Origin: Astropecten irregularis
Lineage: Eukaryota; Echinodermata; Asteroidea; Paxillosida; Astropectinidae
Length of the DNA stretch: 64,000 nucleotides
Assembly: GCA_963971285.1 (NCBI GenBank)
Contig: OZ020247.1
Location: forward strand, 7,646,614-7,710,613
Direction of reading: 5' to 3'
Part shown: in pieces, positions 12,097 to 26,300 of the stretch
Layout: every line of letters starts with the position of its first letter
Numbering within the stretch: the first letter of the stretch is position 1
Notes under the pieces: generated by a model
The model's database searches: none
What the model saw: only the letters and a program-made list of their open reading frames with translations
What the model was told of the DNA's origin: nothing
Position numbers and translations under genes: made by a program

Positions 12097-12411
12097 GGCC
12101 TAAAAAAAAAATTGTTGTGTTGCCCTCAAGTGGAAAAATTTATATTTTGGGTCGGTCGGTCGATTTTTTTTTTTTTTTTGGCCGACTTTCAAACATTTAA
12201 GAATAAATACAGGGTGTATGGTCACCAGGGCTTATAAATCAACGGTCTTGGGTCGTTTTGAGGAGACACTGCTAAATCTTACATTTTCTGTCAAAAATGG
12301 TGAAGTTTTTTTCCTTTAGGACTCTGAGAAAAAAAAAAAAAATCCCGACCCAAAGTTTTGGCATTTTACGGTCGGTCGGTGAGGGCAAAAAAAATAAAAA
12401 AATTTCGGCCT
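12097..12411. mobile_element. Inverted-repeat element GGCCTAAAAAAA...TTTCGGCC
   Basis: GGCC plus an A-run and TTGCCCTCA at the left mirror TGAGGGCAAAAAAA and GGCC at the right. GGTCGGTCGGT occurs near both ends. Confidence 0.5.
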
Positions 12412-13016
12412 TATAATAATGGACTAAACCCGGTGTGGCTGTCTCAGCTGTCTCCAGGTCTCAGCGGTCCCCCGGTCTCAGCGGTCCACCTTACCAAATT
12501 ATGGTAAAATATGTCATGCCATCTCTGTGCATAGTGCGCACAACAACGGGAAAGTCGTCCGTTTTAAAGTGCCTGTTATGACCAGCTACATAAGGGGGGA
12601 CAGCTGAGACCAGGAGACAGCGGAGAATTCATTTGAATTCAGAAAACAGATACAAAATGGTTTTGCAAATCATGATGGCATGAAGCCGAGCATTTGTAAC
12701 CCACAAAGTTACAGCTACTTACATAGTGGAAGATCCCATTGGTGGATTATGACTGAGGCGATCACACAATTATGTAATGAGCATTTCACTTCGTGTTATA
12801 ATATACGCTCTTGCTTTTATTATTTTTGTAAGACTTTTTAAATATCTTTACACTGTTACATTCCTTTTATGATCAATATTTTCATAGTTACATCATAATT
12901 ATAATTACAGCATCCAAAGGCTAAGAAGGGCTAGTCATATAGCAAAGAAAAAATTAACAGGAAAAAAATCAGTGAAGTGCAGCTTAACATTGCAAGCTGG
13001 TATAAAGAAACTGGCC

Positions 13017-13357
13017 TTTAAAGGTAATATCATACTTTGATTTTTGTCAAAGAAACACAGATTCATAGGCAAAATTATCAAGGTAGATACAGTAACACTA
13101 ATCTGCGAAGTTTTCAGTCCCATACAGTGTCCCTCGACCACAGTATTTCTTAAGTCTTTCCACCTTTATTCTTTATCTTTAAAAGATCACAAATGTTTTG
13201 GTTTGACCCTTTTCTGGATAAATACAGCATTTCAGGCAGAACAATTTTAATGATATGTTTCTACCATCACCATCTTTATACCATGAAAGTTATAGGTAAA
13301 TCTGTGAAGATTTCTGTTTCGGTATGCTACCAAAGTATGATACCTACCTTTATAAAG
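13017..13357. mobile_element. MITE-A copy
   Basis: TTTAAAGGTAATATCATACTT at the left and AAAGTATGATACCTACCTTTA at the right, with the family core between. It lies just beyond the BRAP 3' end. Confidence 0.8.
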
Positions 13358-13582
13358 ATGCACCCTTTTAAAAAAAGCGCATAAATACACTGTATGTAAA
13401 ATACCGTCAGGGCATGGGGTTCGGTGCCCACTTAAGCTCTTTCAATTCTAGATGATTGACTTTCCGATACAAGTTTGGAGGTCACTCTGCCATATGTTTT
13501 TCATACGTTTTGCTTTGTGTATACGACTAGAAAAGGCTTTGAACATTCACGCCGCATTATTTACGATAATAATGTTCAGACT

Positions 13583-13933
13583 TGAAGGTAATATCATACT
13601 TTTGTCAAAGAAATACAGATTCATGGGCAACAATATCAAGACAGATACAGTAACAGTTATCTGTGAAAATTTCAGTCCCATCCGTGCCCGCTATTTAAGA
13701 AATCAGTGAAAACACGCCCACGGTATTTTCAAATCTTTTCGGCACAGGAGTTATGAGATCAAAACTGTTTTGAGGGTAACTGATTTGACTCTTTTCTGGA
13801 TAAATACAGCATTTCAGGCAGAGACACGTTAACAGCATCTTTCTACTATCACCATCTTTACACCCTGCAAGTAATAGGTAAATCTGTGAAGATTTTGGTT
13901 TGGTTTCCTACCAAAGTATGATACTACATTTAT
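13583..13933. mobile_element. MITE-A copy next to the BRAP 3' end
   Basis: GAAGGTAATATCATACTT at the left and AAAGTATGATACTACATTTA at the right. It sits within about 60 bases of the more distal candidate BRAP polyadenylation signal. Confidence 0.8.
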
Positions 13934-13987
13934 TAATCTCGATAGAATCTTTTATTTTGGAGTTCTTCATGTAATTCTCTCCTTTGC

Positions 13988-14019
13988 TTTATTTACTCGT
14001 TTGTTTTTGCTTCTTTATT
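13988..14019 (-). terminator. Candidate BRAP polyadenylation signals
   Basis: Two AATAAA hexamers read on the minus strand, about 85 and 110 nt after the BRAP stop codon. They imply a short 3' UTR. Which one is used cannot be told from sequence. Confidence 0.5.
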
Positions 14020-14103
14020 CATGCATGGCTGATTGCAGAGAGACGATTAACTCGAGTTGTGAATACGGAACACACACCTGGAATCGGGAATTGGAATCTG
14101 CAA

Positions 14104-14304
14104 TCATCTGCCTTTCTTACGTCCTTTCCTCTGGAAGGAAGATGAGGAGGAGCCAGACGCCCCTGCCCCTGCAGCTGCCTCGCCGATCACGATCTGCCCA
14201 TCCTGGATCTCCTGTCTGGTGTCCTCCGGCGTGCTGCCGATCTTCTGCTGGGCGTCCAGGAAGAACATCAGGTCCCGCAGCTGGTCCCTCAGCTCATCAA
14301 TTTC
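14104..14304 (-). CDS. BRAP: BRAP last exon: C-terminus and stop
   Basis: Reads [20 protein letters not shown], then [13 protein letters not shown]-type sequence (TRQEIQDGQ), a Ser/Ala/Gly run and a basic tail RKGRKKGR before TGA, as in vertebrate BRAP. Confidence 0.95.
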   Translation of the reverse strand, partial: EIDELRDQLRDLMFFLDAQQKIGSTPEDTRQEIQDGQIVIGEAAAGAGASGSSSSSFQRKGRKKGR

Positions 14305-17300
14305 CTGGTTTTTGTTAAAAAACAAATGACGTCATCACGTAAATAAAAAAACCTTTGTCCAACCTGCAAAGTTGCAGAAACCACTACAAGAATATAGTGC
14401 ACATCATTTTGACATTTGGAGCGTAGCTCGATGCTTAGCAAACTGCCAAAGATGGTCTCAGTAGAAGAACGCACTCACTGAAAAAAATTACAGAACCGAG
14501 CCCAGTCTACTATGGAATCCTTACTTAAATTAGCACCTAACCAGTGTACCAGGGCGCTGTATTGTACACCATCTTAGGTGCTGCCATCAGAAAAAAAAGT
14601 CCCCACATACAACCTGGGCATAAAGTTAATTTACAAGTTCAGTAAATCAAAATCAATTCAATTTGTATTCAACTACAAGAATGTCATGCCTTAATGTAAC
14701 ATTTTGGACATAGCTAAAAGGTATTATCATACTTTGGTTTTTTTACAGAAATGCAGATTCATGGGCAAAAATATCAAGGAAGATACAGTAACATACGATG
14801 CCCACTTTTTGAGAAAACAGTAAAAAATTGCCACAGTATTTCTTATGTTTTTTCTCTTTAATTTGTTATCTTTAAAAGATCAACAATTTAGTTTTGTTCA
14901 ATGGTTTTACTTTTTTCTGGATAAATACAGCATTTCAGACAGAAAAATGTTTATGGTATGTTTCCGCCAGCATCATCTTTATACCCTGTTAGTTATAGGT
15001 AAATCTGTGAAGATTTCTGTTTCGGTATGCTAACAAAGTATGATACTACCTTTAATGCTTTGCAATTTGCATTAGCAGACCGTTCTCAAAGAAGTCTCAT
15101 TGAATAACATTGGGTACAGTGACTTCCCATTTAGATCGTAGAAACATGTCCATCAGAGGGTAAGGAGCCAACACCTTCCCGATTGTACATACCCCTTGCT
15201 TCTTCTTGCTGTCCTCCACGTATTTCGTCTCCAGCTCGGTCACTTTGGTCTGCCATAGTTGCTGGTTGTCACGCAGACATCGGTTCATCTGGAAGTAACA
15301 AGTTTCAAGTCATTGTTTGTGTGCGTTAAAGACACTAGCTACCCAACAGGCTTATCAACTGGCAAATTAACTGTTTTAGTCAACTAAATAGTCTACAAGC
15401 TAGTCAATTTGCAAGTCAACACGCTAGTCAACTTGCTACTTAATTAATGGGAGACTTTGGAGAACCGGTCTTCAAGTCAACAGTGTACGCTGTTGCACAT
15501 GCTCACAATGCTCACAATTGCGTACGCTTTTCATGACTTGAAGACCGGTTCTCCAAAGTCTCCAATTGATTAGTAAACTCCCTAGTCAACATGTTGGTCA
15601 GGGAGCTAGCTATCATTTTACCAGTAATCTTGCTAGTAAACTTTAACAAGCTAGTCAACTGACTTGTTACTTGAAACATCAACTAGCTTTTCAACTAACT
15701 AGTTTGAACTGGCTAATCAACTGTCTAGTCAACAAATTAATCAACATAGTTGATACTAGTCAACTGGCAAGTAAAACAAGCAGGCCTACAAATAAGGTGA
15801 TCCACCAGAGGCCACTTTGCTTTCAGTGCCATGGCCTGGGAAAAAAAGAGAGCATTACAGCATCGTATGCTTTTCATCAACATCGTCGTCTGTTGAGGTA
15901 GTTGGGAAGGATTTGGATTCTGACCTCTTTCTCTTCCTTGAGCTCCGTGCTGATCTTGTTGAGCCGTCCGCTCAGCTGGGCACACTTCCTCTCCAGTCCA
16001 GCCTTCTCCTTGAGGGCGGTCTGCAAACACTGCTCCATCTTGTCCCTCTCTTCCACCGTTTTGCGGGAACGCGTCTCAACCTCCGACATCTGGCAAAATC
16101 CAAGCCCAGCAAAATGTTTACAATTTTGTTTTTACTTTTAGAGTATATTGAGTGCCATAGAACTGTGCATACCACATGATTTTACACTTAAACTTAGGCC
16201 GTATCCTAATTCTCTGGCTACGACCACAAATAACACATAAGTCTATGGAAATGGCTGAAGTCAGTGGCTAGTGGCTGTCATAGGTGCGTGTGTAATTTGC
16301 GGTCGCAGCCAGAGAATTGGGGCACGGTCATTATCTGTGTTGAATCACTGAAAGCAGCACAAAGAACTTTGACTAGAGTGGGATTCGAACCTGCGACCAC
16401 TGGAATACCGCACCAGTGCTCTACCAATTACTGAGCTAGCCAGCCCTGTGCTGGCAGTGTCCCTGATTGGTCAATTATCTTGGTTGCCAGACCTACAAGA
16501 GTTTTAAGAAACTCTTACATTTAAAACAGATTTACAACATGAGACGTAAAGCCCTGAAATAAATTAGTTAAGATGATGAAGAACAATAACTGTGTGTGAG
16601 TTTATATCTCAAATACTGACGACTGAAATTTTTTTAGTTATACTTTTTATGCTTTGCCTATCCCACCTGCATAATCACAGTTCACCATACATGGTTTTAC
16701 CTGTGGTAAGCGAAGTGTGGTATCCTGAATACGACATACCACAGTGTGGTTTTCATAGTAATGTGTGGATCATAATATGATCCAGTTTCCCCGTTGTGGA
16801 GACTGTGGTAATGTGTGGCAAACAGCTCTTGTCTTGTGTGGTAGGAGGTAGTTAGGTAGTTAGAGTGATGATTACGTAGGTAGGACTAGAGGCGTCTGTC
16901 CCCGGAAAAAATCAAGACATTACCGATGTCGACGGGTTTTAGGCCTAATTAATTAGTTACTTCTTGACGGGACAGACGTATCCCCATACTGCGGTTTGGA
17001 CCTATCTTTCTAACTTTCTTTTAAATACTGTCTTCTTCTGTTTTTTTATTTTTTATTGTTTAACTTTCATTGATTTACTTTGTTTGTTTTTTGTAATACG
17101 CCTTTGATCACTTTTGTGGAAAAGGCGCACTATCCATATTATTATTAATATGATTATTATTATTAGGAGCAGAGAGGTAGGTATAGATATATGGGTTGCT
17201 TTACGGTAAATCCCTGACAATGAGGCTAAATATAATGTCCTATAAGCAGCCTCTGGAGATGTTTTGATTATTTGTTGGATGAAAGAAATGATACAAACAT

Positions 17301-20300
17301 TACCCCCTCGTATAGGATAACAGGGAAGAGCCACCAACATTAACCATAGCAAATATGGCCATTGAAACTTTTCCAGTAACCAATTTGGTTATCAAAACCC
17401 ACAGGTGGTTAAGGCACTATAAAAACAGCCTGCGAATAACGTACGTTCAACAGTTTCTACCACGGACAGCCTGACAAAGCCTACGAGTGGTGGCGTCTGA
17501 CAAAACTTACCCGGTTGAGGGCGTCCTGCTCTATGCGCGCCATCTGCTCCTCAAAGTAGATCCGCTGCGATTCCAGCTGGCTGGTCAACAGATACGAATA
17601 CTGCAAAAAACCAATACGCACATTACATCATTCAAGTGCTGTGTGAGCAACTGCTAGAGGGCGCCTTTCAAGTAATTTGCATTTTGTTTTTATTCTTCAA
17701 CAATTTTCCTCAAAATCAAAAAAGAGTCAATGCAATTTGCAATCACTACATGAAGATCAAAATAGCAAATAACAAAAAATTTGAAACTTTCATTTCAACC
17801 TGACTGTCTGGGTAAAGGTAGTATCATACTTTGGTTTATATCAAAGAAATACAGATCCATGGACAAAAATACCAAGACAGATACAGTAACAGTCATCTGT
17901 GAAAATTTCAGTCCCATGACGTTTCCCACTTTTTCCACGTAAATCTATGAACATTTCTGTTTTGGTCTCTTACCAAAGTATGATACTACCTTTAAAGTTG
18001 GAGGTGATTTTGAGGGGTGGGGAGGGGTGAGGGTGGGGATGTAAAAAGATCAAGGAAAAATTAACCTCTAGTTCTCTGACCTAATTTTTATCACGCACTT
18101 CGAAAAAAGTCGCAGATTCTCAACAAACAACACAGTTAGTTGCACAAGGGGGGGCATAGGTGGCAAAGTGCGTTAGGCACTCGCCTCTCACCAATGTGGC
18201 CCAGGTTCGATCCCGGCTTGGGTCATATGTGAGTAGAGTTGTAATTGTGCGTTTGATCTCTCCTATGCTTCAAGGGTTTTCTCAAGGTTCTCCGGTTTTC
18301 CTCCCTCCACAAACACCAAGCACTTTCGATCTCAGGCTGTACTCCGTGATCATATATGGGTTGATGTGGCTGGCTGCCAAAGGGCGCCCATGAAAGCCTG
18401 CTACTCGGTCGAGTGTAGCACCATCCTTCATAATTCATAATTGCTGGGAACCTCTGGAAAACAGTGTGTGTTTCACTGAGCAGGTAGACCCAGGGTAGAC
18501 AAGAAATAAATAAGGTCCAAGGTGAAATTACCCATTCTGACGATTGAAACATCTTGAACAACCCGGCACAAACAAAGCCAAGAGATTCCCAAACTGAATT
18601 ACCAGCAGATTCACAACTCCTCTCCTGCACACACTCTCCTGAGGACGGCCAGAGTACACTGATGACCAGAGTGTTAAGATCCAACTTCTCACCCAGTTCT
18701 TTTCAGAAACACACATCTATAAAAGAGTTTATACATGGTGTCTCCGCAAACCTTCTTCTGTATAACGTTACTTCCACCATGCAAATCTTCAAATCCTACT
18801 TAGATTAACAACTTCTTTAAATGTACCTCGAGCTGTAGAGAGTCCAACTTTTCGGAGTGAGCTGTTTCCGTGTCCTGCCGGTCCCACTCAATAGGCTTGC
18901 CATCTCCTTTACTCTGCACCAACCGATGCACATAATTATCTGCTGTCAAACAAGAAAACAAGATCAGTGCCAAATTCATTTCTTATTCTGTATGGGACAG
19001 AAAAACACTAATTACATGGGCACTTCAAGTTGTCTTGAGTACAAGACAGAGATTATATCTGATACTTGGTAAGGGTTACTTTTACAGTACGATACCTATA
19101 AAGGGAATAAAAATAGCTTAATAGCTTTTACGTTCTGTTCCAAAATTATACTTAGGACTTTCTTCAAATGTTCCAGAGTCCTTAAAACCCCGATAAAAAA
19201 AATGTGTGCAACATTTCAGAATAGAAATACAATTTTCTTATGCGCTTGTTGTGACCTTGAAAACAGCTTCTTATGCGCTTGTTGTGACCTTGAAAACAGC
19301 CCGTCTACCATTTTGTCTGGTCTGGCTAGTCTAGTTTAGTCTGGTACCTACATCCAACGTATCCAAAGTCCACACAATGAGAGCAGAAACTAGACTATAT
19401 TCTCGTCTGAGGTCATCCGTGGGTCCATGAAAGGTGCCATCTTTGTTACCGTTTTTACCCAGTAATTTCCCTCAAAAATCAAAGCCCTGCCCTCTTTCCA
19501 CAAAATTCAACCTTGCTCATGATATTGAAGAGGACACCACAAATGTATATTTAGGTAAAGTCTCTATACAAAAAGTTGTTTTATTCCCTTTATAGGTATC
19601 ATACCCTAAAGGTAACCCTTATCTGAAACCTTTAATACGAGTGAGCAAGTCTGAGAACAGTATGAGTGCAAATATGGGTATGAGAATAAGTACATGGGCA
19701 AAATTTGAGTACAAAGATTTAAATACAGAGACAGGACTCAATTGATGACCCTGATGAACTAGGATCAGGAAGGTGTGAGGATGAGAACGAGGATACGGAC
19801 AAGTGCACAGAGAATATGAATAAGAGGAAGAGAATGAGTGAGAGTTTAAGACAAATATGAGTTTAAAGGGTGGCTGCAATGGGTGTTTTTGCTTATATAT
19901 TGATGGAATAAAGCCTTTTAAACACAGTTGGTGTTGGTGTTAAGATCATTTTATTAACTGGGAGGGGGAACGCCCCGCCCACAAATGGCCATCCCATCGT
20001 GACGTCATCTCGGGAACCCGGTAGCTGGTTCACAATCGAATAATGCTAAGCTGGTTCCCGCGTCACTGACGGCAATCAAAATCCCGTACTAGGGGGTAGG
20101 GGCGTGGACACAAAATGCTAATGGGGTGCGGTTTATTTAAAAAAATTAAAACCAGATGCGGGGGAAAACAAAAACCAAACTGAAATCAAATTTAATATAT
20201 TTCTAAAAAAGTTAATTCAACTATTTCATTGGATTTTATTAAATATCATTGCAGCCACCCTTTAAGGACAACAATGTATACAAAGATGAGCATCAGAATT

Positions 20301-23300
20301 GATGAATATGAGGACAAGAATGAGTACAGAAGGACAGAAGAATTCAAAGATGAGTACGAGGGATGAAGACAGGGATGAGGATGAGTACATGTAGTTTATG
20401 AGATGAAGACTCCTACCTCCTGCATAATCCCACACCCTCTGATTGCCCAGCTGCATGGCATACGTGTGTTGAGTCTCCTCAAAATGACGGTATGAATGAC
20501 GGTTGGAGTATCGACCACACCCAACATGGCCGCAAATCAGACATATCCACAGGCTCTGTCAACGTATAAAGGTCATGTAAGTCAGTTTAACTCGTACGGA
20601 ACTCCAAGGGTGCCAGTCCACTTTATAAATCCAGGGCCCAATTTCATAGACCTGCTTTTGAAAGCACAAAATTTGCCTAAGCATGAAAAGTCTTCCTTGA
20701 TCAAACAGGATTACCAACCAAATTTTCATGTGATGTTAACTGTTTTTAACTTGTATTCAGCCATTGTTTGCCGAGCATAGAAAAAGGAGTTTTTGCTGGC
20801 ATACTGATTTTATTTACCAAGGTTTGTGGTGCTTAAGCCAATTTTGGTGCTTAAGCAGCTCTATGAAATTGGCCAAGTCAACTTATTCCATGGTAAAGTC
20901 GTCTTGTTTGGATCACTTTGTTGACAATACAACTTAGTAAATGTGAAAAAGTCAACTTATCTGGGGAAGTTTCTTACCCTGATGACAGACTGATACTAAG
21001 ATGTTGATAAGATCTGGGGCCAAATTCATAGAGCTGGTTAAGCACTTAACTTTGCTCAAGCACCAAAACCCTCGGTAAATAGAATCAGTAGGCCAGCCAA
21101 AACTCCTTGTGAATGTTATGCTCAGCAAACAATGGCTAAATACAAGTCAAAAGCAGTAAACATCACATGAAAATTTGGTTGCTAATCCTGTTTGATCGAG
21201 GAAGACTTTTCATGCTTAAGCAAATTTTGTACTTAAGCAGCTCTATGAAATTGGGCCGAGATCATCTATCTATCAAGAAGACTTAAGGAGTCGACTTATA
21301 CAGTCGATAATCCTGATAAACTAGTATCACTACGTCATCATGGCAAGCTAAACTCTATACACTTAGCTTCCTGAACTCTTTTTATTTTATTTTATGGATA
21401 AATTAATGGGATAGGAAGATTTTGCGTGATAAATGATGTAGCTATCTGGATAAGTGGTTTGGCACTCGTGGAGCTCTGACACTAGGAATGGTAGTGCCAC
21501 TTAAGGCCTTTTCACACTATGAACATCCGACCCGTGTTGAAATCTACACGGGTCCGATCCGTGTTGAAATCTTAAAATTTCAATACAGGTCACTTTCGTT
21601 CTGTTTTCACACTACTCAGAGCAACACTGGCATTTGCTCGACACGTGTAATGGTTTGACCCGTGTATTGCGCGATCGTTTCATACTACACATGGGATCAC
21701 ACTTTCAACACGGATACAATTACAAACAGACATTTTCCCATACAGTATTGCTGCACGCTAGGCCTTCACTCTCCAATATGGCGGCGCCCAGTAATTTTCA
21801 GACGATGTTCAGACGATGTTCGTGTTGTTAATGTATTCCAAATTGTAGCAAGCCTGAGATATAATATTGAAATGAACAAACAAAAATTTGCGAGGAATTT
21901 TTTGACAAGGATCGCTTAATTACAGCAGGCCGGTCAAAGTTCGTTGCATACAAATCATTACCAAAGATGAGCGCCGCGAAGCTCTATCTTTGATGCTACT
22001 ACAGTACTGCCACATAAAATGTGCACTCGGCTGCTACGAATACACGGATTCAACTCAACCCACAGACGTTCACACTACAGGTTTCAACACGTGTCGGACT
22101 TCTCAACACGGGTCGAGAGCTCTCAACCCACCTCCCGAGCAGGGTTGGTTTCAACACGTGTCGAGCGCTCAACACGGGTCGACGCCGTGTTGAAATCTTG
22201 CAGTGTGAAATGGTCAGTCATTTCTACACGTGTCGGACCCGTGTAGAACCCGGAGATTTTTCGTAGTGTGAAAAGGCCTTTATGCTAGGAGTCCACTGGG
22301 CCGGCGCCAGTTGGTGCCAGTTTGTGCCAAAGATTATGTGATTGGCGCGTAGTGGCGCAACTTGTCGCGCACCATTACATTAAAGTGGGTTCCAATAGGC
22401 GGATTGTTTGCGCCATTTGGTGCCACTTGGTGGATACTTCGCTGGTTGCTCGATGCAAGTGGTGCGACGAAAATTTCAAACATTTTGAAATTTTCTTGCC
22501 GCCAAATTCAATTTTTGGCGCCGTTACGGGCCACCACGAGCCAGTTGGGCAGTTTGAGCCACTGCACGCCACTAGGCACCTTATTGGCGACACTAGGCAT
22601 CACAGCAAATTGCATTGGCGCGAACTGGCACCAACTGGCGCCGGCCCAGTGGACTCCTAGCATTACAGACTCTCCCTGCAGTTTCTGGAAACTCATGACA
22701 TTCTGTTGGCTCAATCTTGTGAGCCTCTCCTTTTGGTAATGTAGAGGGATGGTGCACATTCGCTATATCTCAGCAGCATGGATGGTAATGGTTTGAGTCA
22801 GTATCCTGACAGGACAACAAGTCTTGAAGGTCAAAGAGTGTCATGGACACCCCTAGTATTTGGAAGAACTCCTAATTTTCTTACGCGCTTCAATGACATT
22901 CTAAAATTTGATGTGTTAAAGGTATAATACATGATTGGTAAAGGTCCCAGAACAGCACTCACACTTCTGTCTGATCCAGCATGTGTATAAAATAACAATC
23001 CTGTGAAAACTTGAGCTCCATCGGACAACTGAGTCATGAGAAAATTGCAGAAATCCGACTCAATTTTTCTTATAAAACATAAAAAAATGGTTTTGATCTT
23101 GCCCCTAGATCAAAACTGTTTTCGGTCTTTGTTTGACTAATTTCTGGATAAATACACCATTTCAGGTGGAAATATTTTAACGGTATGTTTCTACCAGCAC
23201 CATCTTCATATCCTGAATGTTGGTACATAAATCTGTGAGCATTTCCGTTTGGGTATGTTACCAATCCTGTACTGTACTTTAACGAGAATCAATGTTGGAT

Positions 23301-26300
23301 ATTCACCTCCTGGGCTCCGCACGTGAAGCATCGATGGTCCTCCACTGCTTCTGGTGTCTGACAGTAACGACAAACAGGACAACTGCGGAGAGAACACGGA
23401 TTCATTGATTCAACCTCTGACCGTGAAAAAGATCCCCTAATTCATTCAATAGGGGCCGATTTCATGGAGGTGTTAAGCACAAAATGTCTTGCTCAGTAAA
23501 ACAAACCACCATTAAAAATTCCATTTGATATTCATGGTCAGCCAAAGAACAATCGCAAGTGGTACACAACACAAGGAATCCTGCTTTAATTAGGAAAGAA
23601 ATTTTATGTTTAGCAAATTTTTGTGCTAACAGCGCCGTGAAATCGGCCCCCGAAACAGTCAGAAGTCATACAACAAAGATATTATTACCACCGAGGGATT
23701 CCCTGTGGTATGTATTTGGGGGGCATAGGTGGCAAAGTGCGTTGGCACTCGTCTCTCATCAATGTGGCCCGGGTTCGATCCCGACTTGGGTCAAATGTGA
23801 GTAGAGTTGTGCATTGGTTCTCTCCTATGCTATGAGGGTTTTTCTCCGGGTTCTCCGGTTTTCCTCCCTCCACAAAAAACACTTTCGATCTCAGGCTGTG
23901 CTCCGTGATCATATATGGGTTGAATTGTGCTGGCGCCGCTGTCAACTCAATCACGTTGTAGCCGCATCCTTTGCAATTCAGCACCCCAGCTGCGAGTAAG
24001 GATGATTAGCCTCCCAAATTATCATTATTATGAGGGTCAGGATGCCAGTCTTCCCTCTGCCAATATTTTCAGGGTGAATATTCTACCAGGTCTGCCCACC
24101 TTGGTACCTTGGTAATATCAGTGAAAAGAGAGCACTATGTCTGGACTGGATACAACAGCCATAGATGACATGATTCCTCAAAGACTGACCGATGAAGGAA
24201 GACACTTAAAGGTAGTATCATACTGGTGTTTGTCAAAGAAATGCAGATTCATGGGCAAAAATATCGAGGAAGATACAGTAACAGTCATCTGTGAAAATTT
24301 CAGTCCCATACGGTGCCCACTTTTTGAGAAAACAGTGAAAAACGGCCGCAGTATTTCTCAAGTCTTTTCACCGTTATTTTTTATCTTTAAAAGATCCAAA
24401 TTGCTTCCGGTCATTGGTTTTACTCTTTTCTGGATAAATACAGCATTTCAGACAGAACAAATTTAACGGTATGTTTTTACCATCACCATCTTTATACCCT
24501 GTAAGCTATACATGTAGGTAAATCTGTGAAGATTTCTGTTTTGGTATGCTACCAAAGTATGATACTACCTTTAAGCCCTCAGCGGGGCCCTAAGCATTGT
24601 TCAGGGGCAAATTTACAAAAAATCAGAAGAACCGCCCTCACTGTCTGTCCGTTCCTACCTTGTGTCACCCCATTTGTTGAGGCAGTTCCCATGGAAGGAG
24701 TGATTGCACAATATCGTCAGGATCCCATCCACGGACTCGTCCATACGCTCCAGGCATATGTGACAGGTCGGGAGCTCGGTCAACCCGGACACTTGGAGAG
24801 TGGCACCCTGACAACAGAAAGTCATTTAGGAACCATCGTGATAGAAACTAGGAAGACCAGTGATATTAAGGTGATTAAAAACAAACGAGGAGTGTTACCA
24901 GACTTGCAAATGGAATGCCACTGTAACGGACATGCTGGGATGCACAGAAATTGTTTGTTTTAGTGGTCGTTCGTTATAGTGAACAATGTTCAGCATGCCT
25001 ATACATTGTCCATAAAAATTGGGGGCCAAGGATGATGTTCGGCATAGCAAAATGTTTGGTATAGCGGTGTTCGTTATAGTGGCATTCCACTGTAGCATTT
25101 TATGCTTTTTATCGTACTTGAATACAGTGCAAAACTGACTTCAACTGCCCGACCCAGGGCAACAGACCGATCCATTAAAGAACCGGTTCATTTGTTTCTA
25201 ACCAATCACAGCCATCCGACATGCGTTCATTAAAGTCCAACAAAATGTACCCGCGCGTATGGTGCATGCGACTGGAACGTGCATGTTTATTGCTCACATA
25301 CGTGTGCAGTGGGAGGGATTACTGGATCAGTCTATAGACCGAACCAACAACACAATATACTGTCCGCCATTAATGCAGTGTCCCCACCTTCCTTTTGTCC
25401 GGCAACAAAAGAATTTACACTCTGCCGCACTCTATACTGCAGGGCGAACGCCATATGATTAGGAGACGTACACCCTGCAATATAGAGTGTGGAGAAGCGT
25501 AAAAAAAGGAGGGCGGGGACACCGCAGTAATAACGGATAGTACATCGTGCCGTCGGATCGGTGTATAGGACACCTGGGTCCAATTTCATGGAATCCGTTA
25601 CGGCCTATTTTTGTGCTAACGGGCACTGCTACGTGTGAAATTTATTTAATAGAATCCGTAAGCAAGACTCTCGGTTAGCGAAGAATTGCTAAGGTAACCG
25701 TGATCATTTTCTGCTAACGGGCTGTCGTATGCATTCTGTACAAATTATTTGCTTACCATTACCGTGAAGGAAACCCTTACATGAAATACGCTAACAGTAA
25801 CCAACAAACTTCTGCTACCGTAAGCGAAGAATTTTTGCTAACGGTAACGGATTCCATGAAATTGGGCCCTGGCTAACAGAGACTATTGTCTTTCCCATAC
25901 ATCCTGGGGCTATTAGGGGGACAGCGATAGATATCTAGATGAGAATGACCAAGCCAGGCTCGATACTGACAGGGTTGGATAGAGAAACCTTGTGGAGGCC
26001 AGCTTCACAGCCCGATTGATGGTGATAATTTCTGGGAGAGGGGGATGTTTTGAGAGGACATTTGGGGAGGATTACATGTACGTCAAACATAAATATGTTA
26101 TTACCTCAGAAGACTTCATACATTCTACCCTGGACACATAGACCAGATAGCACACACTGCTCTCTATGGAGTTGAAGGGTTTGCCATTGAACTCCGAGTA
26201 GAATTCATCGGCATCTTTCTGTAGACATGAACACGACGAGACAATGGCAGAGTTATTACTAGGCTGTGTCTGAATTAAACGGCTTATGACTTTTTTGTGG

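Noticed and set aside
22322-22739. Overlapping plus-strand frames of 112 and 125 codons
   Set aside because: They are generated by the GGTGCCA/TGGCGCC inverted repeats of the element at 22282-22663.
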